NCBI GenBank assembly: GCA_030848705.1
Contig: CM061236.1
Coordinates: 56,873,481-56,937,480, forward strand
DNA from: Heracleum sosnowskyi
Taxonomy: Eukaryota > Streptophyta > Magnoliopsida > Apiales > Apiaceae
Direction: 5' to 3'
Length of the DNA stretch: 64,000 nt
The notes under the pieces were generated by a model. The model was not told the DNA's origin. It worked only from the letters and a program-made list of their open reading frames with translations, and did no database searches. This document shows positions 24,580-36,121 of the stretch, piece by piece. The number at the start of each line of letters is the position of its first letter. Position 1 is the stretch's first letter. Position numbers and translations under genes: made by a program.

Positions 24580-27090
24580 TGTATCGTACATTATTTTGCG
24601 TATAATCAAGTTAATATATCGTTAAATATAAAAATCTCTGAACCGTGTTCTTCGTGTTCTTGAGAATCAAACACAAATTTGAAGGCGTTACCGGAGTCCG
24701 ATTTCAACGTTCTTATAGTCAAATCGAAGGTCTTGGAATCTAGTTTCATAATCTACCTTCAGATTTCGCATGGGGTAATATTTCAATTTCATACGAATTT
24801 TTCTTTAATTCTGGAAAATTAGGGTTTATGTCAAATTTGGGGCTTTTTGATTCTGAGCTTGTTCATGTGATTTGATGATATGTATAGCTTCGTATGGTTG
24901 TAAGGAGTCCAAATATGTGTTCAATTTCATTGTTTGATTTCCGGATTGTCCAATTCGAAAATTTAGATTGTACTTGTTCTAAGCTTTGTTTTGGTATATA
25001 GAACATTCAGTTTGGTGCAGAAATGGTGCTAGTCGGATTTTGGCCGGAAAATGTTATGGTCGCCGGAAATTTCCAGATTCCGGCGAACCTCCATTAAAGC
25101 TGGCTTGAAGCTTTCAAGGAAGAAGATGAATAGTGTTTCTGGAATTATTTTTTTAAATAATTCAAAAAAAAGTTTAAAAATTCTAAAAATCATATTTTGA
25201 TTTAAAAATACATTTTAATATTCAGAAAATTTTATAAATTTATAAATATTTATTTAAATTCGAAAATTTATTAAATTTAATTATTTTAATTATTTTTGAT
25301 TAATAATTTATTTATTTAACTAATTGATTAATTTTAATAATCAGTTAATTCTATTAAATAATTATTAATTAAATCTAATTAATTTAAATTAGATTTAATT
25401 ATTTTCTTGGCTTGGTTTTATTAATACGAATTTGTTTGAGTGTTTGGAATTAGTCAATTAATTTTATATTAATTGATTAAATTGTTTTTAAATCTTTATA
25501 TTAGGATAAATGATCCGATTTTTGATCTAAAAATATTTTGAGGTTTAATTCCTCTGAAACGAGAGTCGAATATTTTTCTAAAATTATTTCTTGGACGTTA
25601 GGAGACTTATGTGATTTATTTATCGTAATTAAATGACAATGTGTGTTACAAGGAATACGTGGATTATCTGGTTAGTGAGTCATAAATACGAATAAGTGAT
25701 TGGAGACTTGTTTAAATACTTTGGTCGTGTCTGATATTATCATGAGGGGTAGTTGGAATAGAAATTTGTCAGTAATGTTAGAAAATGAGATTTACGAGGC
25801 CGTTGACTTAGATGTTGACTTTTATAGTATAGAGATTTTTGACGAGCGAGATACGTGGGTTATTTATTTAATTGATCATGATTATTCTATCAATTAAAAT
25901 ATGGTTATCCATGCAACAGAGGCTATTGGACGAGACGATTTAGATTATCGAAGTATGTTAAATAAAAGATATCGGAAAAGGATGAGATATTGTTTACGAC
26001 GGATTGGGTTATTTGTGAGGTGACGTAGCACCAAGGGGACGTCAACACTCGTAGAGGACATGTGCAAGTATTTTCTTCCAACGGAGATATCGGTAAGAAT
26101 GGCAGACACGTGGATTCAAAATGGTAGGAGTAGACAAGTGGTATTCACTAGAGCGTTAAAGCAAAGAAGGACGGAAATAGAGGATCGTGCGATAAGGCAG
26201 AATAAGGAAGGAATCGTATTATTTCAGCCTTACGAAATAGCTAAGGACCAGAGGCAAGTGTTTATACCCTTTCTTATTAATTGATTGATATTTCTTGAAT
26301 TATTATTATGCAGTTGACATACTTTTCCCTAAATATTAAAATGATGACTCTTTTGCATTGAACTGCAAGTATTTATTTAATCTCGTAAATTGACGAGTAT
26401 TCCTTTATACTTTATGAACTTAGATTCATATTTTTATGATTGATTGGAAAGATATACTTATTATATTGAAACGATTGAAAAGATAGTTATGGGCCGAATA
26501 CTAAGGCTTTCTTTCAAAAAGCTTGATTTAAAAATATTAGGTTGGAATATTGCCAACCCTAGATGAGTGGGAACTTGTGAACCCTATGAGGGTAAAATGT
26601 TATTTTAAAATTCTGAAGTTGTGGTACTTGTTCTACAAGTATTCCATTTTCCATCTTGCACTTATGCAAGCATTGTTTCCCCTATTGATAAACTTCACTT
26701 TGAATCTTTCTTAAACTCGAACTTGGCTTTCTTGTCAACTGTTGAGGCCATCTAGAGCCTGTTCTTTGAACCCTACTCCATATAGAGTTGTTGCAAATTC
26801 TGTTGTTATTATAATGCCTGTTTTATATCAGACTTAACCTTGTTGAGCATGTTGTTGTTGATTCTTCATTATCATCCCAATTGTTGCATCGATCTCGTCG
26901 ATACTAGATTGTATTGTTATCCCTTGATGAATTCTTCATAGTTGAGTTGTTTCCTGGAACGTGAGTTTTCTAGCAATTGTTGTATTAAGGTTGTCGATTC
27001 TTCCGACACCTGGCTGTCGTAAGTAAGGTTGTCAATTGTGCTGACACCTGATGTATATAAAATAGAATTGGAATGTTTTTTTTAAAATGA

Positions 27091-27240
27091 GGACCAAATT
27101 TATGGTCGATGATAATTAAGGCCAGGATGGCCAAGGATCCAGTGGAGGGCTTTGCTATAAGCAGGTCCGGGGTTGATGCGTGGCTGGCCAGCAGCTCAAC
27201 CTTTGATTTGAATGAGATAAATAAAAAAATCCAATTCTAA
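27091..27240 (+). repeat. Conserved block shared by LTR A and LTR B (copy A1)
   Basis: From GGACCAAATT to CCAATTCTAA, nearly identical to LTR B blocks at 32051-32198 and 38258-38405, while the rest of the two LTR families shows only scattered similarity. GC-richer than its surroundings, with the palindrome GCTGGCCAGC. Role unknown. Confidence 0.75.
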
Positions 27241-28164
27241 CATAAGTTCTGATTTCTGAGATGAGTTACACCCATATGTTTTGTACTTGTGAGTTATGAC
27301 CTGATTCTCAGGTTTAATCGTTGCGTGAAGTTGTTGGTTCGTTGATTAATAATAGTGGTTTCAATCTTGCTGAAATCACGTACGCTTAATACATTCGGAT
27401 TCCAAATAGTCGAAATCCACTTCCTTGATTCCATTGGCAGTTGTGAGATATCTATCTTGATGAGTTATAATTATTTCATATTTTCTACATACTATTGTAG
27501 TTATTGTTGATTCAGTCACCGTGACGACCAATATAAATCTTTTGTGTTTTAAACTATTCAATTGCGAAAAACTAAAAGAAAATTTGTGGTAAATTACTAA
27601 GCTTGATTTGAGAATTGTTGAGTTTACAAATGTTTAAAACAAAAGTTTGTTTATTTGAAAATCCAAAGCTTATTTTGGAAAATTTTATATTATACTTGAT
27701 AATGCACTTGTTGAGCAATTCTTTCGCTCATACTTGCTTCTTTATATATTTTAGCCTTTCAGTAAGAAGGTATATTGGCAAGAGTTGTCCGCGTAGCCGA
27801 TCAGAGATGGGAAAGGATAGTAGCGTAAAGATGTTGTGATCCAGAGCATTTGGAGCTAGTGATAGGTTTTGTATATATATGTTTTCTATTAAATATTGTA
27901 TTGTATAAGATTAGTTGCCTGGTATACTTCTTATCGAAGTTATACTAGTGTTGTGGATTGTATGAAAAGAAAGGGTTGTAAAGAAGAAAATTTTATGTAA
28001 TGGAATTTTGGATTCTTGTTTCTAGCACTATAACCTTTAAAGATTCTTGGTAGAGTTGGGGTCACAGATATTATTATTGTGTTGATTTAATATTGAACAG
28101 GTTGTTTGAATTGAGAATGCAGTGTGACGACCAAATCCTTTGACCCCAGATTTGGGGCGTTACA

Positions 28165-28685
28165 GGATAGGTCTTCCCTTTCAATGCCAATTCATTAAGA
28201 AGCTTAGTATATTTCTCAAAGACCTGAGTTATACTTTCTCCTGGAAGAGACCTAAAAGATTCATACTGAGAAGTCAGGATGTCCAATCTGTTTTCCTGAA
28301 CGTCTTCAGTTCCTTCCATTATTAAGTTTATCGTATCCCACATGTGTTTCCCGCTTGTACAGTTCATCAACTGATAGCTCATTTCCTTGTCTGCGGAGTC
28401 TGCCAATATCAACATCAAACCTGTATCCAATCGAATGAGTTCTTTGTCAGAATCTGTGTACTCAGTGATATCCTTAGGTTGGGTGCCTTGAGGAATCCTG
28501 GTACCATCAGGAGCTGTAGATTCACTAACTGGTTTCATTGGTACAAACGGTCCGTTCTCTAATACGCCAATATACAACGGATTAGATGCCTTGATAAATA
28601 ACAGCATCTTTATCTTCCACAAACCGAAATCATCTTTTGTAAACGGGGGAACTTTAATACCAGCAGTTGTCTTTGGAGCACTCAT
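28165..28685 (-). pseudogene. Copia 2 gag N-terminal part, copy 1
   Basis: Start ATG at 28685 (MSAPKTTAGIKVPPF), then KDDFGLWKIKMLLF, CTSGKHMWDTINLIMEGTE and LTSQYESFRSLPGESI, the capsid-like N-terminus of copia gag. It runs in frame to the GGATA site where the gypsy LTR enters and continues at 24109. A nearly identical second copy is at 57787-58307; I count about six base differences over roughly 680 bp including the leader. Confidence 0.88.
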
Positions 28686-28831
28686 GGTTTCTGAAAATTT
28701 CAAATTGTTTAAAATTCAAGAAATTTCAATCAAATGAAAAAATTTGAAAGTTAAAAAATTTGCTTCGAATTTTCAAGCTATGTTTGATTTTGGTCTCATT
28801 CACCGGATCTGATTTGTACGTCAATCAAGTA

Positions 28832-28843
28832 GCTCTGATACCA
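28832..28843 (-). other. Primer binding site, copia 2 (copy 1)
   Basis: The minus strand reads TGGTATCAGAGC, two bases from the LTR end at 28846. Complement of initiator tRNA-Met. Confidence 0.9.
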
Positions 28844-28845
28844 AT

Positions 28846-29077
28846 TGTTAGGTCCAAAGTATCGTGGAAGGGGGGGGGGTTGAATACGATACTCACAAAT
28901 TATTTAATTTCGTTCGTGGATTAATCATTCAGTTCTATAACGAAATCAAATGCACCAAATCAAAACACGAGTGGGGGAATATATCATTTTCTAAATATAA
29001 ACCGCGAAGGGTGCTACAATTCTAATCCGTAGATTAGCTTCAATGAGTTCAAGGTTACATAAATTCAATACAATGAT
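28846..29077 (-). repeat. Copia 2 5' LTR, cut after 232 bp
   Basis: Starts TGTTAGGTCC like the LTRs at 12499 and 58469 and follows them until 29077. There it switches to gypsy B pol sequence, with TGAT shared at the junction (29074-29077). No TSD or LTR end is found at the switch, which makes this a rearrangement breakpoint, not an insertion. Confidence 0.88.
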
Positions 29078-29254
29078 TGGCTAACTGAGTATGATGTGCG
29101 CGTTGATAAGACTGTAGCATTAGTTAAAATAATGTGGAGAAGTTCTAAGGTAGGAGAATGTATTTGGAAATTTGAGAGTAATGTGCTAGGGAAGTATCCC
29201 AAGTTGTTTCCTCGATTAGATTCTGAGGACAGAATCCTATTAAGGGGGGAATGA
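29074..29254 (+). pseudogene. Gypsy B pol 3' end, fragment
   Basis: Identical, as far as I can see, to 35354-35534: protease-end codons (WLTEYDVRVDK) fused to the pol C-terminus (ECIWKFESNVLGKYPKLF), then the PPT AAGGGGGGAATGA at 29242-29254. It stands left of a complete LTR, so it is the tail of an upstream tandem unit. Confidence 0.85.
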
Positions 29255-29831
29255 TGTAATATCCGTGAATTTTTTTTCTGTATAAATGATATATTTGGTG
29301 TAAAGTATTTCTTGTGGGAAAATTTGAATATTAATAAGTTACGATTATTAAGTGATTATGTGTTGTTTGGTGAGTCGAAAGCCCCTTTCAAATATTTCGT
29401 CATTTGAAATCTTATTCAATTTTGAGCCCCGTTTTGAAAATTCAAGGGCCCCGTTGAAATTTTGTACATCATCATTATCCCTTCGTCTTTCGTATTCGAA
29501 TCGTTATCGAAAGAACTATTCGTATCATTTCATCCCTATCTAATTGATCTTGTCAGTATAATTCGTTTTGTTCAAAAAGGGAAAAATTTGTTCCAAACCC
29601 TAATTGTCCAGGGTGACGGATATGTCGTTCATATCGATATTTCATCTGTTATAGCCCCAGTATTCTTGAGCATTAATTATATAATGATATGTATTGATTT
29701 GGATAATTATCAGTCTTTGTAGATGATTATCTTTTCGTAAAACGTGTTTTTAACCTAATTAGGGTTTTTAAACGATCCAGTGGATCTATATCGATCCAAA
29801 AATGTCGTTTAGGGCAATATTTTTCACTAAG

Positions 29832-29841
29832 TATAAAAAGG
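29832..29841 (+). promoter_or_regulatory. TATA box of gypsy LTR B
   Basis: TATAAAAAGG about 577 bp into the LTR, preceded by CGATCCAAAAATGTCGTTT and followed by a CCGTGTTCTTCGTGTTCTTG block, both shared with LTR A. Confidence 0.6.
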
Positions 29842-31722
29842 AGAATCGTACATTATACCTCATATAATCCGTATTACAAATATACAAAAATAAAAAATTC
29901 CCGAACCGTGTTCTTCGTGTTCTTGAATAATCAAACCAACTTTTGAAGGTGTTATTGAAATCCAAATCCAAAGTTCAAGTCCTCAAATCAAAGATCTTGA
30001 GCTCTAGTTTCAGAATCTCCCAACCTCATCATCTTCTGGTAATTTTTCGATTTATTATGAATTTTTCAAATTCGAATTAAAATTAGGGTTTATGTTCGAA
30101 TTGGGGATTTTCATTCTGTTGATTCTCCGTTCAATTGGTTGCTTCTAACATGTTCCTAGGGTTCTAATTAGCAGGAATCCATGCTTTAATTTCATGTTTT
30201 TGTCCAATTTTGATGAATTCGATTTTAGGGTTTTTGCCCTAATTTTTCTTTTGATTCGTCCGTTCTTGTTGATGACCTGACATGAATTCTGGTAGAGGGC
30301 TTTGATTTGTATGTGTTGTAAGCTTCATTTTAACATATTAAACGTCGAGTTTCATGTAGAAATAAGAGAGATCGTGTTTCCGGCCAGAGTTGTTGCCGCC
30401 GGTTTTCTTTAACTGAGTTTTGTGATCGATTCCGGCATAGTTCGGGATTGTATGTATGTTGGTTGTGTTTGTTTTGAAGAGGCGAACAAAAGCCCTATGG
30501 TTTGGTGTGTGTTTGATCGGAAACGAATGATTCCGGCCACCGGACGCCGGCCGGATTCTGGAAAACCCAGATTCCGGCGGGTTGTTCTTGGTAACCCGGA
30601 TTCGTTCTTCCCTACCCGTTTACCCGAATTTTTGACCCGGTTTCAATCTTCGAAACCCTAAATTATTTTCAGAAAACTGTTTTTGAATTTTATTTTTAAA
30701 ATTAATTCGAAAATAGTTTAAAATCTTTAAAAATTCATATTTTATTTATAAAAATATATTTTTAATTCAGAAAAATTCTGGAAAATTATATTTATTATTT
30801 CAAATTCGAAAATTGATTAAAATTAATTATTTTAATTATTTTTAATTAGTAATTAGTTTATTTAATTGATTGATTAATTCTTTTAATCAGTTAATTCTTG
30901 AAAATTAATTATAAATTCGATTTAATTAATTTAAAATTCAGTTTCATTATTTTCAAACCTGTTTTATTATATTAAAATAGTTTGAGCATTTAAATAGTGT
31001 CAATTAATTTTATTAGTTGATTTATTTGCATTTAAATACTTATATTGGATTTAAAAATCCGATTTTTGATTTAAAAATTTGTTTGCGACTTATTTAAATT
31101 CAAATAAGCCTCGAATATTGTTTTAAAAATATTTATAAGTGCTATATGGTTTATATAAAGTGGAATAATGTGTTTAGTGTCCGTAAATGTTTTATATAAA
31201 GATTTGTGTATGAGTTTACTTATCGGAAAAATAGGTCGGGCGTTCGATAAATCTCGGAAGTGGCCCGATAGGCTATTTAGACTTATACAATGATTATGAG
31301 TGTATATTGAGGATAGAATAAATGATGAGATGTACTAATATGAGTTATGTATTATAGAATCGAGTTCCCGGGGCAAGGGAAAGGAGAAGGTAGAGTAGCA
31401 ACGGTAGAATTTGACTACATCGAACCAGGCAAGTGTCTATTTCTTTCACAAATCCTTGAGTAATCTTACTCTGAGTTATTATATGTATGTGTTATCAAAC
31501 CAACCCCAATGATACGATTCTTATCCTGTATTTGAACCAATCACATTGTTTCCATGAAAAATTCCCGATTCCTTTGATTATCCACAATCTTGTGGAATAT
31601 TGAGAATCCTCGCCTTCGATTCACCTGTGTATATTATAACCTTGATAATTCTTGAGACGGATGTGTTGCTTCTTTGAAACCATTCCGAACTTGTTTCACG
31701 GACCTTACCTGATCTTGATCAG

Positions 31723-31985
31723 TTGAAGCTCCTTTGCAATTTATCATACTATTTCACCTTCGTTGTGATTGATTATCAGATGAAACTCTTTTGCTATTGT
31801 CATTTCACCTTCGTTGTGATTGATTGTCAGATGAAACTCTTTTGTTATTGTCATTTCACCTTCGTTAAAATTGATTGTCAGATAAAACACTTTTGCTATT
31901 GTCATTTCACCCTCGTTGTGATTGATTGTCAGATAAAGCTCTTGATATTGTCATACTATTTTATTCTTGTTGTGATTATTATTGA
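31723..31985 (+). repeat. 51 bp minisatellite in gypsy LTR B
   Basis: About five units of a 51 bp repeat (core CATTTCACCTTCGTTGTGAT). 51 is a multiple of three, so it makes a spurious open frame of repeated peptides. The second LTR has it at about 37932-38190. Confidence 0.85.
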
Positions 31986-32050
31986 AGCATGTATTGCTTA
32001 TGTGTTATGATAGAATTGGAAATGTTTTGAAAAACAGACTAGCAATGGTC

Positions 32051-32198
32051 GGACCAAATTTTTGGTCGATGATAATTATGGCCAGGATGTCCAAGGATCC
32101 AGTGGAGGGCTTTGCTATAAGCAGGTCCGGGGTTGATGCGTGGCTGGCCAGCAGCTCAACCTTTGATTTGAATGAGATAAATAAAAATCCAATTCTAA
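32051..32198 (+). repeat. Conserved block shared by LTR A and LTR B (copy B1)
   Basis: Matches 27091-27240 almost base for base, a level of identity well above the rest of the two LTRs. Confidence 0.75.
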
Positions 32199-32695
32199 TC
32201 TGTTTTCTTCAGAAGAGGTTGATATAATCATGCATTGTGCATTGATTCAAATTCTTGTGATTCCTTTTCGTTATGAAACTGCATTGAAAATATATATGAT
32301 GTTTGCTGAGCACTTTTGGCTCACTCTTGCTTGTTGTTTTATAACCCTATTCCAGTGAAGAGAGAGTATGAGTCGGCACAGCATGACGGATAGTTCTCCG
32401 GCAGCTAGGAGAGCTCCTCGAGTGATTGTCCTTGGCAGGGTAGTTGTTGTTTTGTTTTGTTAGACTAGATGTCTAGCTCTGGACTTAAGTTGTGATGTAA
32501 TAACTCTGATAAAACTGGTTTGTATTAATAAAAAGATTGTAGAAACTTGTGTTCAATGCCATAATCTGGATGCGTTCTTGGATAAGGGGTGTTTTATGTT
32601 ATTATTATATTATGCATGTGTTATATTCAGGTTTGTTGAGGTTCGTTGGTCGAGTGACTCCCCAAACCTGTACCCCGGGTTTGGAGGGCGTCACA

Positions 32696-32713
32696 GGTTG
32701 ATATCAGAGAAAC
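32696..32713 (+). other. Primer binding site region, gypsy B
   Basis: GGTTGATATCAGAGAAAC directly after the LTR end; TATCAGAG matches the initiator tRNA-Met complement but the 5' bases are altered. Confidence 0.5.
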
Positions 32714-32838
32714 ATGTTATGACATATGAAACAAGTTAGGATTTAGGGTCCAGGATAACATAGAGGGTTAGGAATTCACCTAGTGGTAATAGAAGGTCGA
32801 TTTGAGATATTTTGCGTAGTAATCGAGTATGGTTATAA

Positions 32839-33384
32839 TTGCAGCCACCTAGCTCTAGTTCAGATTCAGATCCGTCAGAGCACCCGGTAGAGGAGAGACT
32901 TGTACCAGATGAGAGAGCAGGACCGTCGCGACCGACGCGACCTCAGACTGGACCTACAATGGTCATGAGGGATTCTATACCTTATCCCGTTCCACTTCGA
33001 CGCATACCCGCAGAACCGCGATCTCAGCCTTCAGTTTCCGGACCTTTGTTCCAGATCTCTGAGCCACCAGTTCCACATCACCGTTATCAGAGGATGAGAG
33101 AGGAGAAGGATTACTTTCATAGACAGGTGTCAGAGATGCGTGAGATGCGTTCAACAGAGGCAGTTGTAGCCAGAGATAGAGATAGATTTAGAGATCAGAC
33201 AGTTGATACACGGATGAGACTTAGAGTTGTGAGGACATTGGTAGAGACGAGATTGCATGGACTAGCTACTAGAAGAGATGGAGAGACTACATCAGGGATG
33301 AGAGAGATTTTGGACTATGCGATGAGAGAGATTGGGGAGATTGCCGGACCAGCACTATGGGAGATTAGAGACGATAATCCGTGA
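32839..33384 (+). CDS. Extra ORF upstream of gypsy B gag, unknown function
   Basis: 181 codons open without interruption, although the neighbouring gag has four stops. The frame opens just after a stop at 32836-32838. The first ATG in frame is at 32959 (MVMRDSIPY), so a full-length product would need a non-AUG start or splicing; TATAATTGCAG just upstream resembles a 3' splice site. The protein is Pro/Ser-rich at first, then strongly basic and helical (RYQRMREEKDYFHRQVSEM onward), probably coiled coil, and ends WEIRDDNP. It lies between the PBS and gag, where most gypsy elements have only a leader. I do not recognise the family. Lack of stops could be chance over this length, but composition differs from the AT-rich surroundings. 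Confidence 0.5.
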   Translation: MQPPSSSSDSDPSEHPVEERLVPDERAGPSRPTRPQTGPTMVMRDSIPYPVPLRRIPAEPRSQPSVSGPLFQISEPPVPHHRYQRMREEKDYFHRQVSEMREMRSTEAVVARDRDRFRDQTVDTRMRLRVVRTLVETRLHGLATRRDGETTSGMREILDYAMREIGEIAGPALWEIRDDNP

Positions 33385-33827
33385 GCAAAAGTAGAGTAGA
33401 TGGGATGTTATGGGAGTGGATGGATTCTAGTCAGAAGAGTACATAGATGCATAGTATAATATCAGCAGTGCACCAGGCTTATAGTATCGCCTTGGATTGT
33501 TGTTGTATTTTTGTTGTTGTACTGTTGATCGGCAGTTATAGTTCAGCTATAACATATTTTACTTTTGAAAGCATTCTACGCTTGTATCGAATCTTATTAT
33601 ATATGATCAATACATTTGGAGAACAGTCATTCTTTCTTTGTTATTTTACGTCAACATCATGATTGCCATTCTACTTATTGCCACAATTGTTTTTTTTTCA
33701 TATATATGTGAAGACTTGTAACCGTCGCGGTACCATTTGGCGATTCGTAACCCTTGATTCTAACAACGATATTCTTTTCATTTATAAATTGTTTGATTAA
33801 ATCAGTTATTGTTTATTCATCAGCAAT
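33385..33827 (+). other. Gypsy B leader before gag
   Basis: No convincing ORF, structure or repeat between the extra ORF and the gag ATG. Confidence 0.5.
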
Positions 33828-35534
33828 ATGCCACCTAGACGCAGCACACGTGCAAATAGTTCCACTGACCGAGAAGGTCAACAGAATACACCCCCGACGG
33901 GTCATTTAGATCCGGTTGTAATACAACTTTTGAACACCCTTACTCAACAAACTACTACGTTAGCACAACAACAACAATAGATTCAACAGCAGTTGCTACA
34001 GCAGCAACAACATCAGCAACAGCAGCATTAGCAACAACAGCATCAGCAGCAGCAGTATCAGCAACAACAGCATCAGTAGCAGCAACACCAGCAGGTATTA
34101 CCCGTGGTTACGTTTAAATCCTTTCAAGCAGCAAAACCTCCAAAGTTTAAGGGATCCGCTGATCCGGTTGAGGCAAAGGCATGGTTGAAGGAAATGGAGG
34201 AAGCTTTTACATTGATAGAGGTAACGGGAGAGAAGAAAATTGAGTATGCTAGTTATTTTTTGAAAAATGAGGCAAGCTATTGGTGGGAAACTAGTAAGGC
34301 TTTGGAACCAAAAGGGTTAGTTATGTGGGAGAGATTTACAGAATTGTTCTTAGAGAAGTATTTTCCTGACTATATGCAAGATCAAATGGAGTTGAAATTT
34401 CTAGAACTAAAGCAGGGTAGTATGACTGTTTCTCAATATGAGACCAAGTTTACTGAGTTGTCTAGGTTTGTTCCGACATATGTGGATACGGAGAAGAAGA
34501 AGGCCAAGAGTTTCCAACAGGGACTGAGGTCAAGGATTCGTAGTAAATTAGCAGTTTTGGAGTTAGATACATATGCAGCCGTAGTACAGAAGGTAATGAT
34601 TGTGGAAGGAGAGAGTGATTCATACATGAGAGAGAAAGAGAATAAGAAAAGAAAGATAGGGGCATCCGATAAGGTACAGCCACAGGGAGATTTTCAGGGA
34701 CATTCAAACAAGAAACCAGGATTTCAGATGGGTAGAGGTTCAAATTTCAGGAAGACGGATACCAGGGATGCAAGACCAATCAATGTTCCATCCAACGACG
34801 ATCAGCAAGTAGTTTCCAGACCTCCACTGCCAGAATGTAAGACATGCGGAAAGAGAAACCCCGAAGTATGCCACAGACTGAATGTTACATGTTTTAACTG
34901 CAACCAGAAGGGTCATTATTCCAGGGATTGCAAGACAGGCATTGTGTGTTATCGATGCATGAAACCAGGTCATATGATTAAGGATTGAAGGGCACCAGTA
35001 ACCGTGAACAACATGATTCGAGAGATAGAGGCACCTCCAGCTGTCAATGATCAGCCGCAACCCAGAGCTTATAACATAACGATGAGGGAAGCAGATTGTG
35101 ACACTGATGTGATAGCAGGTACACTTCTAATGAATTCAGAAGCTACTAAGTCGTTTATTTCTGAGACGTTTGCTCATAATTCAAATTGCTTAATGGAACC
35201 TTTAAGTGGAGTGTTGAACATAGAAATAGTTAACCGAAATCGTATACCGGTCAGTTTATGTTGTCCCCGTTGCGAAGTTGAGATTCTAGGAAATCGTTTT
35301 TATGTCAAATTGTTACCCTTTAAGTTGAGAGAATTTGATGTGATCTTAGGAATTGATTGGCTAACTGAGTATGATGTGCGCGTTGATAAGACTGTAGCAT
35401 TAGTTAAAATAATGTGGAGAAGTTCTAAGGTAGGAGAATGTATTTGGAAATTTGAGAGTAATGTGCTAGGGAAGTATCCCAAGTTGTTTCCTCGATTAGA
35501 TTCTGAGGACAGAATCCTATTAAGGGGGGAATGA
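33828..35534 (+). pseudogene. Gypsy B gag with protease remnant; RT, RNase H and integrase deleted
   Basis: ATG at 33828 (MPPRRSTRAN), a Gln-rich stretch, then the gypsy gag domain (FKGSADPVEAKAWLKEMEEAF, ASYWWE, FLEKYFPD, VSQYETKFTELSRFV) and a zinc knuckle CFNCNQKGHYSRDC. One frame runs to 35534 but holds TAG at 33978, 34029 and 34077 (all in the Gln repeat) and TGA at 34986, where the last Cys of a second knuckle is expected. The protease part keeps FDVILGIDWL but has lost the DSG active site between 'LLMNSE' and 'ATKSFIS'. It is then fused directly to the pol C-terminus (WRSSKVGECIWKFE); RT, RNase H and integrase are gone. Gag type resembles del/Tekay-like chromoviruses. Non-autonomous. 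Confidence 0.88.
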
Positions 35535-36111
35535 TGTAATATCCGTGAATTTTTTTTCTGTATAAATGATATATTTGGTGTAAAGTATTTCTTGTGGGAA
35601 AATTTGAATATTAATAAGTTACGATTATTAAGTGATTATGTGTTGTTTGGTGAGTCGAAAGCCCCTTTCAAATATTTCGTCATTTGAAATCTTATTCAAT
35701 TTTGAGCCCCGTTTTGAAAATTCAAGGGCCCCGTTGAAATTTTGTACATCATCATTATCCCTTCGTCTTTCGTATTCGAATCGTTATCGAAAGAACTATT
35801 CGTATCATTTCATCCCTATCTAATTGATCTTGTCAGTATAATTCGTTTTGTTCAAAAAGGGAAAAATTTGTTCCAAACCCTAATTGTCCAGGGTGACGGA
35901 TATGTCGTTCATATCGATATTTCATCTGTTATAGCCCCAGTATTCTTGAGCATTAATTATATAATGATATGTATTGATTTGGATAATTATCAGTCTTTGT
36001 AGATGATTATCTTTTCGTAAAACGTGTTTTTAACCTAATTAGGGTTTTTAAACGATCCAGTGGATCTATATCGATCCAAAAATGTCGTTTAGGGCAATAT
36101 TTTTCACTAAG

Positions 36112-36121
36112 TATAAAAAGG
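36112..36121 (+). promoter_or_regulatory. TATA box, gypsy LTR B copy 2
   Basis: Same TATAAAAAGG and flanks as in copy 1. Confidence 0.6.

Larger units (their letters stand above)
24110..28164 (+). mobile_element. Solo LTR of gypsy family A (4055 bp) inside copia 2 gag
   Basis: TGTAAGATCC...GCGTTACA with GGATA on both sides and no internal sequence, which makes it a solo LTR. Compared with the second copy (40624-42717 plus 55839-57786) it lacks 209 bp at about 24964, bounded by TTAG repeats, but keeps 226 bp that the other copy lost at about 26260. Short ORFs inside it (for example 26060-26284) are not recognisable proteins. The copia gag lies antisense to it. Confidence 0.9.
29255..32695 (+). 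repeat. Gypsy B LTR, copy 1 (3441 bp)
   Basis: TGTAATATCC...GCGTCACA, followed by a PBS-like site. TATA box TATAAAAAGG at 29832-29841. A 51 bp tandem repeat (about five units) lies at 31723-31985. The block shared with LTR A is at 32051-32198. Nearly identical to 35535-38901 apart from a deletion of about 71 bp in the latter and the missing last bases. Confidence 0.9.

Noticed and set aside
25700..25897. 65-codon ORF in LTR A as a captured host exon
   Set aside because: No recognisable domain, AT-rich, and present only in the LTR duplicates.
26060..26284. 74-codon ORF in LTR A, also present at 55905
   Set aside because: Conserved only because the two LTRs are duplicates; LTR B has no matching ORF and no domain is recognisable.
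31723..32010. 95-codon ORF with repeated peptides
   Set aside because: Produced by the 51 bp minisatellite, whose length is a multiple of three; not a protein gene.
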